DNA of 64,000 bases from Claveliimonas acetigenes (GCF_025567385.1 NZ_JAOQJU010000005.1:1-64000); one strand, 5' to 3'; positions 53,683 through 62,320 are shown, counted from the first letter of the stretch. Program-made: numbers and translations. The notes: generated from the sequence alone by a model not told the origin.

Positions 53683-53767
53683 TTGGGGACACCCTTTCCG
53701 TCAAATAAGGACACCACATTTGTTAATTGGGGACGTAGTAAAATGACATTTTACTACGTCCCCAATT
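53683..53767 (-). repeat. Interspersed palindromic repeat, copy B (upstream of tadA)
   Basis: A perfect 43-nt odd palindrome (53725-53767; 21-bp arms, centre A at 53746) plus a 42-bp tail ending at the tadA ATG. It matches copy A at 18483-18566 over the whole module. The arms of A and B differ at two positions, and each change is matched in the opposite arm (G-C to A-T, C-G to T-A), so base pairing is conserved. The tail carries ACACCACATTTGTTA and GTGTCC boxes. Confidence 0.82.
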
Positions 53768-53774
53768 ATACCGT

Positions 53775-54587
53775 TTATGATCTCACTTGTCGACACCAAT
53801 ATCCAAAATCCTCTACGTCTTTTCCTTCGTCTCCCGTCAGCTCTATCTCCTGACTGTCTATTTTCACAAACCGCGGGAATCCGAATGCCTCTGCCGCCCT
53901 TGCTTCCCTTGGGTGGTAGATTCCCGGCACGCCAAGCCACCGCCCGTCCCCGTCATCCACAAATACCAGATGATGATAATTGCGGTAACCGTGCAGGAGA
54001 AAACTGTTATTCGCAAGACGCCATTCACATCTTGGAAGTCTGGCAATATCTTGCCTTTCTATCTTTGTATACTGCACCGCAGAAGGCTCGATATACGTCT
54101 CGATTTCCACTTCCTGCGGCAGTTCTTCCCGCTCTTCCTTATATTTCGCCGCTTCTGCAGGCTCAGACGCTGTTTCTGCAATCATCTCTGCGGGTTCCGG
54201 CTCCGGTTTCCACTCTTCCATCCCGCTGATATCCGCCGGCATATCGTTCCACACTGCCGCGAAACGCGGTACGCTGTCATTTTCCAGTATAATCCCTTCT
54301 ATCAGCGGATAGTTATCCGGCTTACCGGTATCTTCGTCAGTATAAGTCAGGCAATAGCTTACCGTCGGTCCTGCCTTCTCTATCTCTCCCTGACATACGC
54401 CTACACATCTGCCATTTTCTGTATAAAAAAGAAACACGCGAAGGCTCTGATCTCCCTGCAGGCGCATTCCTTTTCCATGGATATGTACCGACGTACTTTT
54501 TTCATCCTGCTCCACCTTTACAAATCCGATATTCCTCACTCTCTGTCCCTGTCTGTATTCATACAGATAACGGATAAACCGTCTCAT
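53775..54587 (-). CDS. Conserved hypothetical protein (DUF6128-like)
   Basis: The 270-aa soluble protein has an N-terminal beta-rich domain (MRRFIRYLYEYRQGQRVRNIGFVKVEQDEKSTSVHIHGKGM, about residues 1-110). An acidic Glu/Pro-rich linker (about 122-165) follows, then a C-terminal domain (RLPRCEWRLANNSFLLHGYRNYHHLVFVDDGDGRWLGVPGIYHPREARAAEAFGFPRF). I think this is the Lachnospiraceae DUF6128 family; the function is unknown. Its stop lies 8 bp before repeat copy B. Confidence 0.65.
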   Translation of the reverse strand: MRRFIRYLYEYRQGQRVRNIGFVKVEQDEKSTSVHIHGKGMRLQGDQSLRVFLFYTENGRCVGVCQGEIEKAGPTVSYCLTYTDEDTGKPDNYPLIEGIILENDSVPRFAAVWNDMPADISGMEEWKPEPEPAEMIAETASEPAEAAKYKEEREELPQEVEIETYIEPSAVQYTKIERQDIARLPRCEWRLANNSFLLHGYRNYHHLVFVDDGDGRWLGVPGIYHPREARAAEAFGFPRFVKIDSQEIELTGDEGKDVEDFGYWCRQVRS

Positions 54588-54654
54588 ACCTCCACGTCCA
54601 ATCCTATCTATTCTCCATAGTCTATTCCATTGTACGAATAAATATTCATAGACA

Positions 54655-56079
54655 TTAAATCATTGCTTTCATTTCCTGATACAGCCTCTTTGCATAACTG
54701 TCTGTCATCCCGCAGATATAATCTGTTACAAGCAGAAGCCGGAGATAAAGCTTCTCCACGTCATTTTTTCCTCTGGAATGGTAATGGTAAGCATTTTTAT
54801 AATTATCCGAAATAAATGACACCAGCCGCTTATCAATCGTCTCCAACTGCTCCGTCCTGTCATCGTATTTAATAATTGCCGTCACAAAGCGATCCATCAG
54901 ATAGTCAATCATTACCGCCTCTGTCACTTCCATGCGGTAAATGAATTCGGACGTGAATACTTCCCTGTATGCCAGGTCTCCCAGCATATCCATCAGCCTT
55001 TCGGCAAAAGTCTGGTGAAACAGGTCATACCGATAGGTTCCCGCCATAATCGCCTCATAATTAGACGTAAATCCATAGGTTGCACAATTAATCAGGAATC
55101 CCTGCACTCTCACAATCCAGTTCTTAATGGCATATTCTTCCGGATTCTCCACATGGAGCGCCTTCCCTCTCTCATAAAGCTCCCGAAGCTTCGCCACAGG
55201 GCTGAACTGCGCACCACCCTGCCCATACCGCTCCTGAAGCTCATCCAGTTCTTCAGCAAGAACATTATAAGAAAGGAATCCTTTGACAAAAGCGTCCTCA
55301 ATATCTGCCGTCTTATAAGCAATATCATCCGCCGCCTCCAGTATGAACGCCAACGGATGCCTGTTGCCTTCCGTCCCGGTTTCTCGCTGGATTTCTTTAA
55401 ATATATCTTCATCCGCGTAATAATATCCCAGCTTTTTCTGCTTAATATCTCCCGATTTCGGATTCATCTCCAGGGATGATACCGGGTATTTTACAATCGT
55501 ATTAAGCAGCGCATAGGTAAGGTTCATCCCCCGCTCATCCACAAGGAAATGCAGCTTGGAAACCAGCCGCAGAGCCTGGGCGTTTCCCTCGAAATGACAG
55601 AGATCCTCCCGCATCTGCGGCGTCAGCACCTCTGCAATGGGCTGCCCGTGATAAGTAAGCTCCGGGAGATTCCTTACAAACCATTCCCGGATTGCCAGTT
55701 CACCAAAATGACCGAACGGCGGATTGCCGATATCATGAATCAGACCCGCACACTGCAGGATATTGCCGATATCTTCCTTCATCTGCACGGTAAACAGCGG
55801 ATCTTTCTTGTACGTCAGAATATACTCTCCGATGTTCTGTCCCAGCGACTTGGCAAAGGAAGATACTTCCAGAGAATGGGTCAGCCTCGTCCTGATAAAG
55901 TCGCTCTTATCCAGCGGAAATACCTGCGTTTTATCCTGCAGCCTCCTGAAAGACGCGCTCCCTATAATCCTGTGATAATCTTTCTCAAATTCACTTCTTA
56001 AATCTGTGTTTCTGGTATATTTCTGTCTCGCAGAGCTTCCCTTGTACCTCTTTGCAGACAACAATTGTTCCCAGTTCAA
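54655..56079 (-). CDS. dgt: Deoxyguanosinetriphosphate triphosphohydrolase (dNTPase)
   Basis: The 474-aa HD-superfamily enzyme cleaves dGTP or other dNTPs to nucleoside and triphosphate. Signatures are FRRLQDKTQVFPLDKSDFIRTRLTHSLEVSS (first His), CAGLIHDIGNPPFGHFGE (the HD pair) and FEGNAQALRLVSKL. LEAADDIAYKTADIEDA completes the metal site. The length fits the long Dgt type. Confidence 0.92.
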   Translation of the reverse strand: MNWEQLLSAKRYKGSSARQKYTRNTDLRSEFEKDYHRIIGSASFRRLQDKTQVFPLDKSDFIRTRLTHSLEVSSFAKSLGQNIGEYILTYKKDPLFTVQMKEDIGNILQCAGLIHDIGNPPFGHFGELAIREWFVRNLPELTYHGQPIAEVLTPQMREDLCHFEGNAQALRLVSKLHFLVDERGMNLTYALLNTIVKYPVSSLEMNPKSGDIKQKKLGYYYADEDIFKEIQRETGTEGNRHPLAFILEAADDIAYKTADIEDAFVKGFLSYNVLAEELDELQERYGQGGAQFSPVAKLRELYERGKALHVENPEEYAIKNWIVRVQGFLINCATYGFTSNYEAIMAGTYRYDLFHQTFAERLMDMLGDLAYREVFTSEFIYRMEVTEAVMIDYLMDRFVTAIIKYDDRTEQLETIDKRLVSFISDNYKNAYHYHSRGKNDVEKLYLRLLLVTDYICGMTDSYAKRLYQEMKAMI

Positions 56080-56111
56080 TCTCTCTCACTCTTTCTCTTT
56101 ACCGCCGGAAA

Positions 56112-57248
56112 TTATTCCAGATAAATCGGCGGCTCATAGTCCTTGCCAAGCAGCGCCTTCTTACGTTCCTGATACCCCATGAACGCCCACTCTGTCATAT
56201 CTGTCCATTGATGGTTCGCCCTATCATACACCTGCACATATCCAATACGCTTCGGATGAGATCTCACACTGTTTGTCTCATACTCATGCCCGGTATAAGG
56301 ATTCACCTCTCCGCGTTCTAAGTCTTCTTCATCATTATCCTCTGCCTGCATTCCTTCTACAGACTCATAGATTGCCTCATAAGAAGAATTCGTCGTCTCC
56401 ACAGTTTCCGGCTTCTTCTTCTCTTCCTTTTCTGCTGCCGCGGAATCCTTCCGGTTCCTTCTCTGGAAGTAGGCGCGCCACCCGCGTGGTTTCTTCTCTT
56501 CTCTCACCTTTTCTTCCTCTTTTCTTTCCTTTTCTTCCAGCTCAACTTCCTTCAGCACTTCTTCGATCGACTCTTCCTCCGGCTTCCATTCAGCCGCAGC
56601 TTCTTCTCCGTCGACCGCATCCAATGACGGTTCTCCTCCCACATCTTCCTGCCAGTGAGTCTCTTCCGCCTCATTTATCATAGTTTCCTCTGCCGCCTCT
56701 GATACCAAAGCTTCTGATGCGAGATTTTCTGCAGCGCCTTCTGACCGCATTTCTTCCGATCCGGCAACCTCTGCTTCAGCACTTTCCGTCATCCGTGCCT
56801 CTGTTTCAGCATCTTCTTCCATCTTCCGTGCACTCAGCTCGTCCAACTCTCTGTGGATATCCACCAGTTCTCCAATGGTAATATCCCGCTCTGCCCCTGC
56901 TGTCTCAGAATGTATCTTTTTCTTCTTTTCTTTCTTTTCTTTGCGCACTTTCGCCTTCTCAAGCTTCGCCAGCTCTCTTTCCGTCGGTTCCACGTCCTCT
57001 GCCAACGCAGCTCTCTCTGCCTGTTCACTGTCCCCCAGGATACTGAGTTTAAAAGGGCAGCCCAGGATATCTGCAATCATACGCATATCCTGCTCCTGAA
57101 AATTATCTCTTCCCAGGCGCTGTGTAAGATTCTGGCGGGACATCTTCTTACCCGTCCGTTCTTCAATTATCTCTGCGAGTTCTTTAATAGTCATGCCTTT
57201 GCGGCTTAAGATGATTTTGACTTGCTCTCCGAATGTAAGATCTAACAT
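56112..57248 (-). CDS. Long XRE-type protein with Glu-rich central region
   Basis: The 378-aa protein has an N-terminal XRE-like helix-turn-helix (LTFGEQVKIILSRKGMTIKELAEIIEERTGKKMSRQNLTQRLGRDNF, about residues 4-70). A long, very acidic, low-complexity middle (about 85-300, Glu/Ala/Lys) follows. The C-terminal conserved block ends NPYTGHEYETNSVRSHPKRIGYVQVYDRANHQWTDMTEWAFMGYQERKKALLGKDYEPPIYLE. The tail, with Trp- and Tyr-rich turns, looks like a separate small fold. Function unknown; a DNA-binding scaffold is a guess. It lies just upstream of dgt. Confidence 0.6.
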   Translation of the reverse strand: MLDLTFGEQVKIILSRKGMTIKELAEIIEERTGKKMSRQNLTQRLGRDNFQEQDMRMIADILGCPFKLSILGDSEQAERAALAEDVEPTERELAKLEKAKVRKEKKEKKKKIHSETAGAERDITIGELVDIHRELDELSARKMEEDAETEARMTESAEAEVAGSEEMRSEGAAENLASEALVSEAAEETMINEAEETHWQEDVGGEPSLDAVDGEEAAAEWKPEEESIEEVLKEVELEEKERKEEEKVREEKKPRGWRAYFQRRNRKDSAAAEKEEKKKPETVETTNSSYEAIYESVEGMQAEDNDEEDLERGEVNPYTGHEYETNSVRSHPKRIGYVQVYDRANHQWTDMTEWAFMGYQERKKALLGKDYEPPIYLE

Positions 57249-57395
57249 GATATTCCTCCTTATTTCATTAACTTATACTCACCCGGCAGATTTAGTAAAC
57301 AAAATAATTTCTTCATAAACCTATCCTTTTCCCTTTTTCCATTTTAGCAAAACTCATCTTATCCGTCAATGCAGAAAACAGAAGTCCCGGCAGAC

Positions 57396-58610
57396 CTAAT
57401 AAGCAATTTCCTGCTTCTGCGCCATCTCAGGCGTCACCCAGGTATATCCTGTGTCCACTTCTGCCTCATTGCCTATGGAAAGCACAGAACGGGCTGCCGC
57501 TACGACGGCGGCATACCCCATCCCATAAGGATTCTGCATAACGATCCCGTCAATCTTCTCATCTGCAAGCGCCTGCACAATCTCTTCATTCACGTCAAAC
57601 CCGGTAATAACCATCTCTTTCTTTTCCATTCTGTCACACAGGGCAAGCGCAGCTTCCACCGCTGATTCATTCGTAGCATAAATTGCCGCCACATCCGGAT
57701 TCCGCCGCAGGATGTAATCCAACACCTGCTCGTCCGTAATATCCTCCGCCGTTACCGGCTCTGACGGAATCTCAAACAACTCTCCTTCCGCGACTCCCTG
57801 TTCCACAGAATAACTGCCCGCATTTATCTCGTCCGCCATATTCTTCTTCTTTTCGTCCAGTTGATCCAGATAATAAGTATTCGCCACCGAGATACCTGCA
57901 TGATTTTCCTCTATCTCTCTGATAAATGCTTCCGTGCGCTCTTTCCCATTCTCTGATACAGAATCATGCGCCAGCACAATCACTTTCCCCCGCTCCTTCA
58001 TAGCCTCCGCCGTGCGCGATGCAGCCGTCTGTGCCGCCGCCTCATTGTCTGTTCCTACCTTCGCCATCAGCCCTTGGTAGCCGCTTGCGGAATCAAATGC
58101 TACCACTGGGATATCATTCATCGCCGCCAAATCAAACTGCACTTCACAAGACTGGGTATCAATAATCGACATAGCAAGAGCCGACGGATATCTAGCCAGC
58201 TCTTCGTCCAGAATATTCACCTGCTCGTCCACGTCCTCCGGTTCACCCGGACCGCTGTAGACGATCTTAATCTTATCTTCTCCCTTATAACCCAGGGCTT
58301 CATCCAGATCAGCCCCCGCATCCTTCGCTCCTTCCTCCACAGCAGCCCAGAAATCCCCATCCGCACTTTTCCCAATGACAGAAATATAGGTTCCCGGCTC
58401 AAGCTCAATCCCTTCCACACTGCTATATGCATAAGGCCTGATCGCATCCAGGCACTTCTGCCGGCTATCCTCTTCCTCCTGTTCTTCACTGCTTTCTTCC
58501 ACCGGTTTCTGTCCTTCTTCCGCTTTTTTCTCTTCCTGCTTCGCGCCGCATGCACATCCAAGCAGAGAAACACTCAGGATTACACTGATTATTTTAAATT
58601 TTTTACACAT
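57396..58610 (-). CDS. Sugar ABC transporter substrate-binding lipoprotein (type 1 periplasmic-binding fold)
   Basis: The 404-aa lipoprotein has signal peptide MCKKFKIISVILSVSLLG with lipobox LLGC, then an acidic Glu-rich linker. The Peripla_BP_4/RbsB-like domain has YISVIGKSADGDFWAAVEEGAKDAGADL, MSIIDTQSCEVQFDLAAMNDIPVVAFDSASG, VAAIYATNESAVEAALAL and DGIVMQNPYGMGYAAVVAA. It captures a sugar outside the membrane. No ATPase or permease is adjacent; the permeases at 62.4-64 kb face the same way but are separated by the pfl genes. The start is set by GGAGAGTGG. Confidence 0.85.
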   Translation of the reverse strand: MCKKFKIISVILSVSLLGCACGAKQEEKKAEEGQKPVEESSEEQEEEDSRQKCLDAIRPYAYSSVEGIELEPGTYISVIGKSADGDFWAAVEEGAKDAGADLDEALGYKGEDKIKIVYSGPGEPEDVDEQVNILDEELARYPSALAMSIIDTQSCEVQFDLAAMNDIPVVAFDSASGYQGLMAKVGTDNEAAAQTAASRTAEAMKERGKVIVLAHDSVSENGKERTEAFIREIEENHAGISVANTYYLDQLDEKKKNMADEINAGSYSVEQGVAEGELFEIPSEPVTAEDITDEQVLDYILRRNPDVAAIYATNESAVEAALALCDRMEKKEMVITGFDVNEEIVQALADEKIDGIVMQNPYGMGYAAVVAAARSVLSIGNEAEVDTGYTWVTPEMAQKQEIAY

Positions 58611-58711
58611 TTTTCCACTCTCCTGCAATCATAAAATACTCACTGAATACAAACACTATACACCAAATCAATAGGAAAATGTTGAAGTTTTTCTTAAAAT
58701 TTTAAAAAGAA

Positions 58712-58842
58712 GTTACCATTCAAATCCGGCTTGTGGAACAGTCACCCCACCCACATAAGCAGTCTTAGCTCCGTCAGGAGCGGGACTGGAGCATCGAAGA
58801 TGCGACGAGTGCGCATGCTGGTGGGGTGCTGTGAATGGTAAC
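58712..58842 (+). promoter_or_regulatory. Structured RNA/DNA element in the pflB leader
   Basis: The outer stem is GTTACCATTCA (58712-58722) / TGAATGGTAAC (58832-58842), 11 bp. The second stem is CAG-CACCCCACC (58739-58751, one bulge) / GGTGGGGTG-CTG (58820-58831). Inside are CAGTC...GACTG (58760-58764/58784-58788) enclosing GCTCC-gtca-GGAGC, and GCATC-gaa-GATGC (58791-58803). The whole folds into one closed multi-branched domain ending 25 bases before the pflB start. It could be a cis-acting leader RNA or a MITE-like repeat with terminal inverted repeats; it fits no riboswitch class I know. Confidence 0.6.
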
Positions 58843-58867
58843 AAAAAGAATCATACGGGAGGCATCT

Positions 58868-60994
58868 ATGGAAACAAACTGGATAACAGAATGCTGGGAG
58901 GGCTTTACTCCGGGAAGCTGGAACCGCTCTTCTGTCAACGTCAGAGATTTTATTCAATTGAATTATATACCCTACGAGGGCGACAGCTCTTTTCTTGCCG
59001 GTCCCACCTCGGCAACGAAGACTCTCTGGGAGCAGGTTCTTAAGCTGTCCGAGAAGGAACGCGAGGCAGGCGGCGTCCTGGATATGGACACCGACACCAT
59101 CTCTTCTATTACCTCGCACGGTCCCGGCTACCTGAACCGGGAGCTGGAACAAATTGTCGGCTTCCAGACAGACAAACCCTTCAAACGCTCACTGCAGCCT
59201 TATGGAGGAATTCGCATGGCACAGAATGCCTGTCAGGAACATGGCTATGAAGTAAATCCCCAAGTAACCGAAATTTTCACCAAATACCGTAAGACCCATA
59301 ACCAGGGCGTATTTGACGTCTATACAAACGAAATGCGGCTTGCCAGAAAAGCTGCTATTATCACCGGGCTCCCGGATGCTTATGGGCGCGGACGCATCAT
59401 CGGGGATTACCGCCGGGTAGCATTATATGGATGTAAATGGCTGATAAAGGACAAAAAACGGCAGTTTGACCTTCTGTCCGGGCAGATGACGGAGGATACG
59501 CTCCGCCTCCGGGAAGAGCTTACTGAACAAATCCGAGCGCTAGAAGAGCTAAAAGAATTGGGAAACATCTACGGCTTCGACATCAGCCGCCCCGCAAAAA
59601 ATGCGAAAGAGGCAATTCAATGGTTGTATTTTGGTTATCTCGCCGCTGTCAAAGAACAAAACGGCGCTGCCATGAGCCTTGGACGCACGTCCACCTTCCT
59701 TGACATTTATATACAGAGGGATCTGGAAAAGGGTCTGATTACAGAGGAGCTGGCACAGGAATATATCGACCATTTTATTATGAAGCTGCGGCTGGTAAAA
59801 TTCGCCCGCACCCCGGAATACAATGCTTTATTTTCCGGTGATCCCACCTGGGTGACAGAATCCATCGGAGGCATGGGAATTGACGGACGGACACTGGTTA
59901 CCAGAACCTCTTTTCGTTACCTTCATACACTGGATAACTTAGGAACAGCTCCGGAACCGAACCTAACAGTGCTCTGGTCCGCGAAGCTTCCGACGCCATT
60001 CAAAGAATACTGTGCCGAAATGTCTATCCGTTCTTCTTCCATCCAATACGAAAATGATGATCTGATGCGGGTCACACACGGCGACGATTATGCCATTGCC
60101 TGCTGTGTATCTTCCATGCGTCTGGGAGAAGAAATGCAGTTTTTCGGCGCCAGAGCCAACCTGGCAAAGTGCCTTCTTTATGCCATAAACGGCGGAGTCG
60201 ACGAGCGCATGAAGGTTCAGGTAGGACCCAGATACCGCCCCGTCACCACGGAATATCTGGAATATGAGGATGTCATGCAGAAATTTGACGACATGATGGA
60301 ATGGCTTGCCGGGCTGTATGTCAACACGTTGAACGCTATTCACTATATGCACGACAAATATTGCTACGAACGTATTCAGATGGCACTTCACAACCGGGAG
60401 GTAAAGCGTTATTTTGCAACTGGGATTGCCGGACTTTCTGTGGTGGCAGATTCGCTGTCTGCCATCAAATACGCCCGTGTAAAGCCTCTCCAGGACGAAA
60501 ACGGAGTTGCCGTGGACTTCGAGATTAGAGGAGATTTCCCCAAATACGGGAATAATGATGACCGGGCAGACAGCATTGCCGTCATGGTGGTTCAGACCTT
60601 TATGGACAAAATCCGCAAACACAGCACCTACCGTCATTCCATTCCCACCATGTCCATCTTAACCATCACCTCAAATGTTGTATACGGCAAGAAAACCGGA
60701 AACACCCCGGATGGCCGGAAACTGGGAGAGCCTCTGGCCCCCGGAGCAAATCCTATGCACAAACGGGACTCCCACGGCGCCCTCGCATCCCTGGCATCCG
60801 TTGCGAAAATTCCCTTCCCCTATGCGCAGGACGGCATTTCCAACACATTTTCTATTATTCCGGGGGCGCTCGGCAAAGAAGACCGCATCTTTACCGGTGA
60901 TCTGGATTTGGACAGCCTTGCCTGCGGTAGCAGCTCTCCCTGTCACATTCCAAATATTGAGGAAAGCCTGGATGAAGAAAGTGAAAGAGGATAG
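58868..60994 (+). CDS. pflB: Pyruvate formate-lyase catalytic body, lacking the glycyl-radical domain
   Basis: The 708-aa protein begins METNWITECWEGFTPGSWN (GGGAGG upstream; an in-frame ATG 11 codons earlier falls inside the structured leader). It contains the active-site cysteine pair in DDYAIACCVSSMRLGEEMQFFGARANLAKCLLYAINGG and the pyruvate-binding region DVYTNEMRLARKAAIITGLPDAYGRG. It ends at PCHIPNIEESLDEESERG, about 60 residues short of normal PFL. The missing glycyl-radical C-terminus is the next gene. Together they cleave pyruvate with CoA into acetyl-CoA and formate in anaerobic fermentation. Confidence 0.93.
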   Translation: METNWITECWEGFTPGSWNRSSVNVRDFIQLNYIPYEGDSSFLAGPTSATKTLWEQVLKLSEKEREAGGVLDMDTDTISSITSHGPGYLNRELEQIVGFQTDKPFKRSLQPYGGIRMAQNACQEHGYEVNPQVTEIFTKYRKTHNQGVFDVYTNEMRLARKAAIITGLPDAYGRGRIIGDYRRVALYGCKWLIKDKKRQFDLLSGQMTEDTLRLREELTEQIRALEELKELGNIYGFDISRPAKNAKEAIQWLYFGYLAAVKEQNGAAMSLGRTSTFLDIYIQRDLEKGLITEELAQEYIDHFIMKLRLVKFARTPEYNALFSGDPTWVTESIGGMGIDGRTLVTRTSFRYLHTLDNLGTAPEPNLTVLWSAKLPTPFKEYCAEMSIRSSSIQYENDDLMRVTHGDDYAIACCVSSMRLGEEMQFFGARANLAKCLLYAINGGVDERMKVQVGPRYRPVTTEYLEYEDVMQKFDDMMEWLAGLYVNTLNAIHYMHDKYCYERIQMALHNREVKRYFATGIAGLSVVADSLSAIKYARVKPLQDENGVAVDFEIRGDFPKYGNNDDRADSIAVMVVQTFMDKIRKHSTYRHSIPTMSILTITSNVVYGKKTGNTPDGRKLGEPLAPGANPMHKRDSHGALASLASVAKIPFPYAQDGISNTFSIIPGALGKEDRIFTGDLDLDSLACGSSSPCHIPNIEESLDEESERG

Positions 60995-61006
60995 AAAGGA
61001 GATTTT

Positions 61007-61249
61007 ATGAAAGAAAACAAACAACAGATTGACAATTTAATCACTATGCTGGACGGATACATGGCGCAGGGCGGCCATCATCTGAACGTAAATGTATTTA
61101 CCAGAGAAACCCTGCTGGATGCACAAAAGCATCCTGAAAATTATCCCCAGCTTACCGTCCGCGTATCCGGATACGCTGTCAACTTCATCAAACTCACCAA
61201 GGAACAGCAGGACGACGTCATCGCCCGCACCTTCCACGAGGATATATGA
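61007..61249 (+). CDS. grcA: Autonomous glycyl-radical subunit of pyruvate formate-lyase
   Basis: The 80-aa protein is equivalent to the PFL C-terminus and to E. coli YfiD/GrcA. It starts with a short linker (MKENKQQIDNLITMLDGYMAQGGHH), then HLNVNVFTRETLLDAQKHPENYPQLTVRVSGYAVNF; the Gly of RVSGYAV is the radical site. A strong AAAGGAG lies six bases before the ATG and 12 bp separate it from the pflB stop, so it is a genuine second gene and not a frameshift. It supplies the radical to the pflB product. Confidence 0.92.
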   Translation: MKENKQQIDNLITMLDGYMAQGGHHLNVNVFTRETLLDAQKHPENYPQLTVRVSGYAVNFIKLTKEQQDDVIARTFHEDI

Positions 61250-62010
61250 TGGAACAAGGATATGTACACTCCATCGAAAGCTTTGGCACAGTGGACGGTC
61301 CCGGCGTACGTTACGTAATCTTTCTAAGCGGCTGTCCCCTGCGTTGCCAGTACTGCCATAATCCGGATACCTGGGAGCCCGCCTCCGGCAGCTTGATGTC
61401 CGTCCCGGAAGTCCTTGAAGGCTTCTATAACAATCTCCCTTTCTACCGGAAGGGAGGCGTGACCGTAACCGGCGGTGAACCTCTCCTGCAGTCCGACTTC
61501 GTCACGGCAATTTTTCGCAATCTTAAAAAGCATCACATCCATACCTGCATAGACACCTCCGGCGCCGTCTTCACAACCGACAATCCTGCTTTTTTAAAAG
61601 AGCTTGACCGGCTGCTTTCGCTTACCGATCTGATTCTTTTAGATATCAAGCATATGGATGAAACAAAACACAAGATGCTGACCGGACAGTCCAACCAAAA
61701 GATATTTGCCTTCGCCAAATATCTGGAAGAAAAGAAAATCCCCGTATGGATCCGCCACGTCATTATTCCCGGCATCACTCTGTACCGGGAATACTTGGAA
61801 GAACTGGGAGAATTTATGGCAGACCTTGATAATATACAGGCGTTGGAAGTTCTCCCCTATCATTCTATGGGAAAGGAAAAATATAAATCTCTGGGAATCC
61901 CTTATCCATTGGATAACGTACGGGAACCTTCCGCCGAAGAAGCTGCAGCGGCACGGCAGATTATTCTCTCTGCATATCAGAAAAAGAAAGAACGCTTGTA
62001 CTCAATTTAG
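61246..62010 (+). CDS. pflA: Pyruvate formate-lyase activating enzyme
   Basis: The 254-aa radical SAM activase has 4Fe-4S motif CPLRCQYC within FLSGCPLRCQYCHNPDTW, the SAM-binding GGVTVTGGEPLLQ and DTSGAVF. IKHMDETKHKMLTG and WIRHVIIPGIT are PflA-specific. It abstracts the hydrogen from the glycine in the grcA product. Its ATG overlaps the grcA stop (ATGATG), so pflB-grcA-pflA are one coupled operon. Confidence 0.95.
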   Translation: MMEQGYVHSIESFGTVDGPGVRYVIFLSGCPLRCQYCHNPDTWEPASGSLMSVPEVLEGFYNNLPFYRKGGVTVTGGEPLLQSDFVTAIFRNLKKHHIHTCIDTSGAVFTTDNPAFLKELDRLLSLTDLILLDIKHMDETKHKMLTGQSNQKIFAFAKYLEEKKIPVWIRHVIIPGITLYREYLEELGEFMADLDNIQALEVLPYHSMGKEKYKSLGIPYPLDNVREPSAEEAAAARQIILSAYQKKKERLYSI

Positions 62011-62024
62011 ACCACGATTTTCAC

Positions 62025-62053
62025 TTGTATATTTGTACCTTTTGTATTATGAT
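62025..62053 (+). promoter_or_regulatory. Sigma-A promoter of the ferredoxin gene
   Basis: TTGTAT (62025-62030), 17-bp spacer, TATGAT (62048-62053), about 57 bp before the ferredoxin ATG. A short palindrome (TGTCTAGACA) lies between promoter and gene. Confidence 0.55.
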
Positions 62054-62109
62054 AAGAATAGACGAAAAAGGTTTTTTATGTCTAGACAATTAAAAGGAGG
62101 GTACATATT

Positions 62110-62280
62110 ATGGCACACGTAATTAGTGATGAATGTGTAAGCTGTGGATCTTGCGAAGCTGAATGTCCAGTTGGCGCAATCTCTCAGGGCGCAGATCATT
62201 ATGAAATCGACGCAGACGCTTGTGTAGATTGTGGCGCATGTGCAGCTCAGTGTCCTACAGGAGCTATCTCCCAGGGCTAA
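62110..62280 (+). CDS. 2[4Fe-4S] ferredoxin
   Basis: The 56-aa clostridial-type ferredoxin (AAAGGAGGG ribosome site) has two cluster motifs: CVSCGSCEAECPVGAI and CVDCGACAAQCPTGAI. Each follows CxxCxxCxxxCP and they are arranged as an internal duplication. It carries low-potential electrons, for example for radical SAM activases or hydrogenase. Very acidic and expressed from its own promoter, bounded by a terminator, so probably a major cellular ferredoxin. Confidence 0.95.
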   Translation: MAHVISDECVSCGSCEAECPVGAISQGADHYEIDADACVDCGACAAQCPTGAISQG

Positions 62281-62320
62281 TAGCTGTATCTATCGGTTGT
62301 AATAATGTATAAGACAAAAA

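Noticed and set aside
53787..54620. A 277-codon plus-strand frame opposite the DUF6128-like gene.
   Set aside because: No ribosome site or recognisable domain. The minus-strand frame has sensible composition and start signals and fits the local gene direction.
58712..58842. Possible ZTP (pfl-motif) or other named riboswitch before pflB.
   Set aside because: The conserved ZTP core (a CCGCCTGGGC-type terminal hairpin) is absent, as are cobalamin, TPP, c-di-GMP and fluoride signatures. I kept the structure as an unclassified element.
60994..61007. pflB/grcA boundary as a sequencing frameshift in a normal PFL.
   Set aside because: The second gene has its own strong ribosome site and ATG at proper spacing and an N-terminal linker. 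The pflB stop is in a poorly conserved region, so two genes are more likely.
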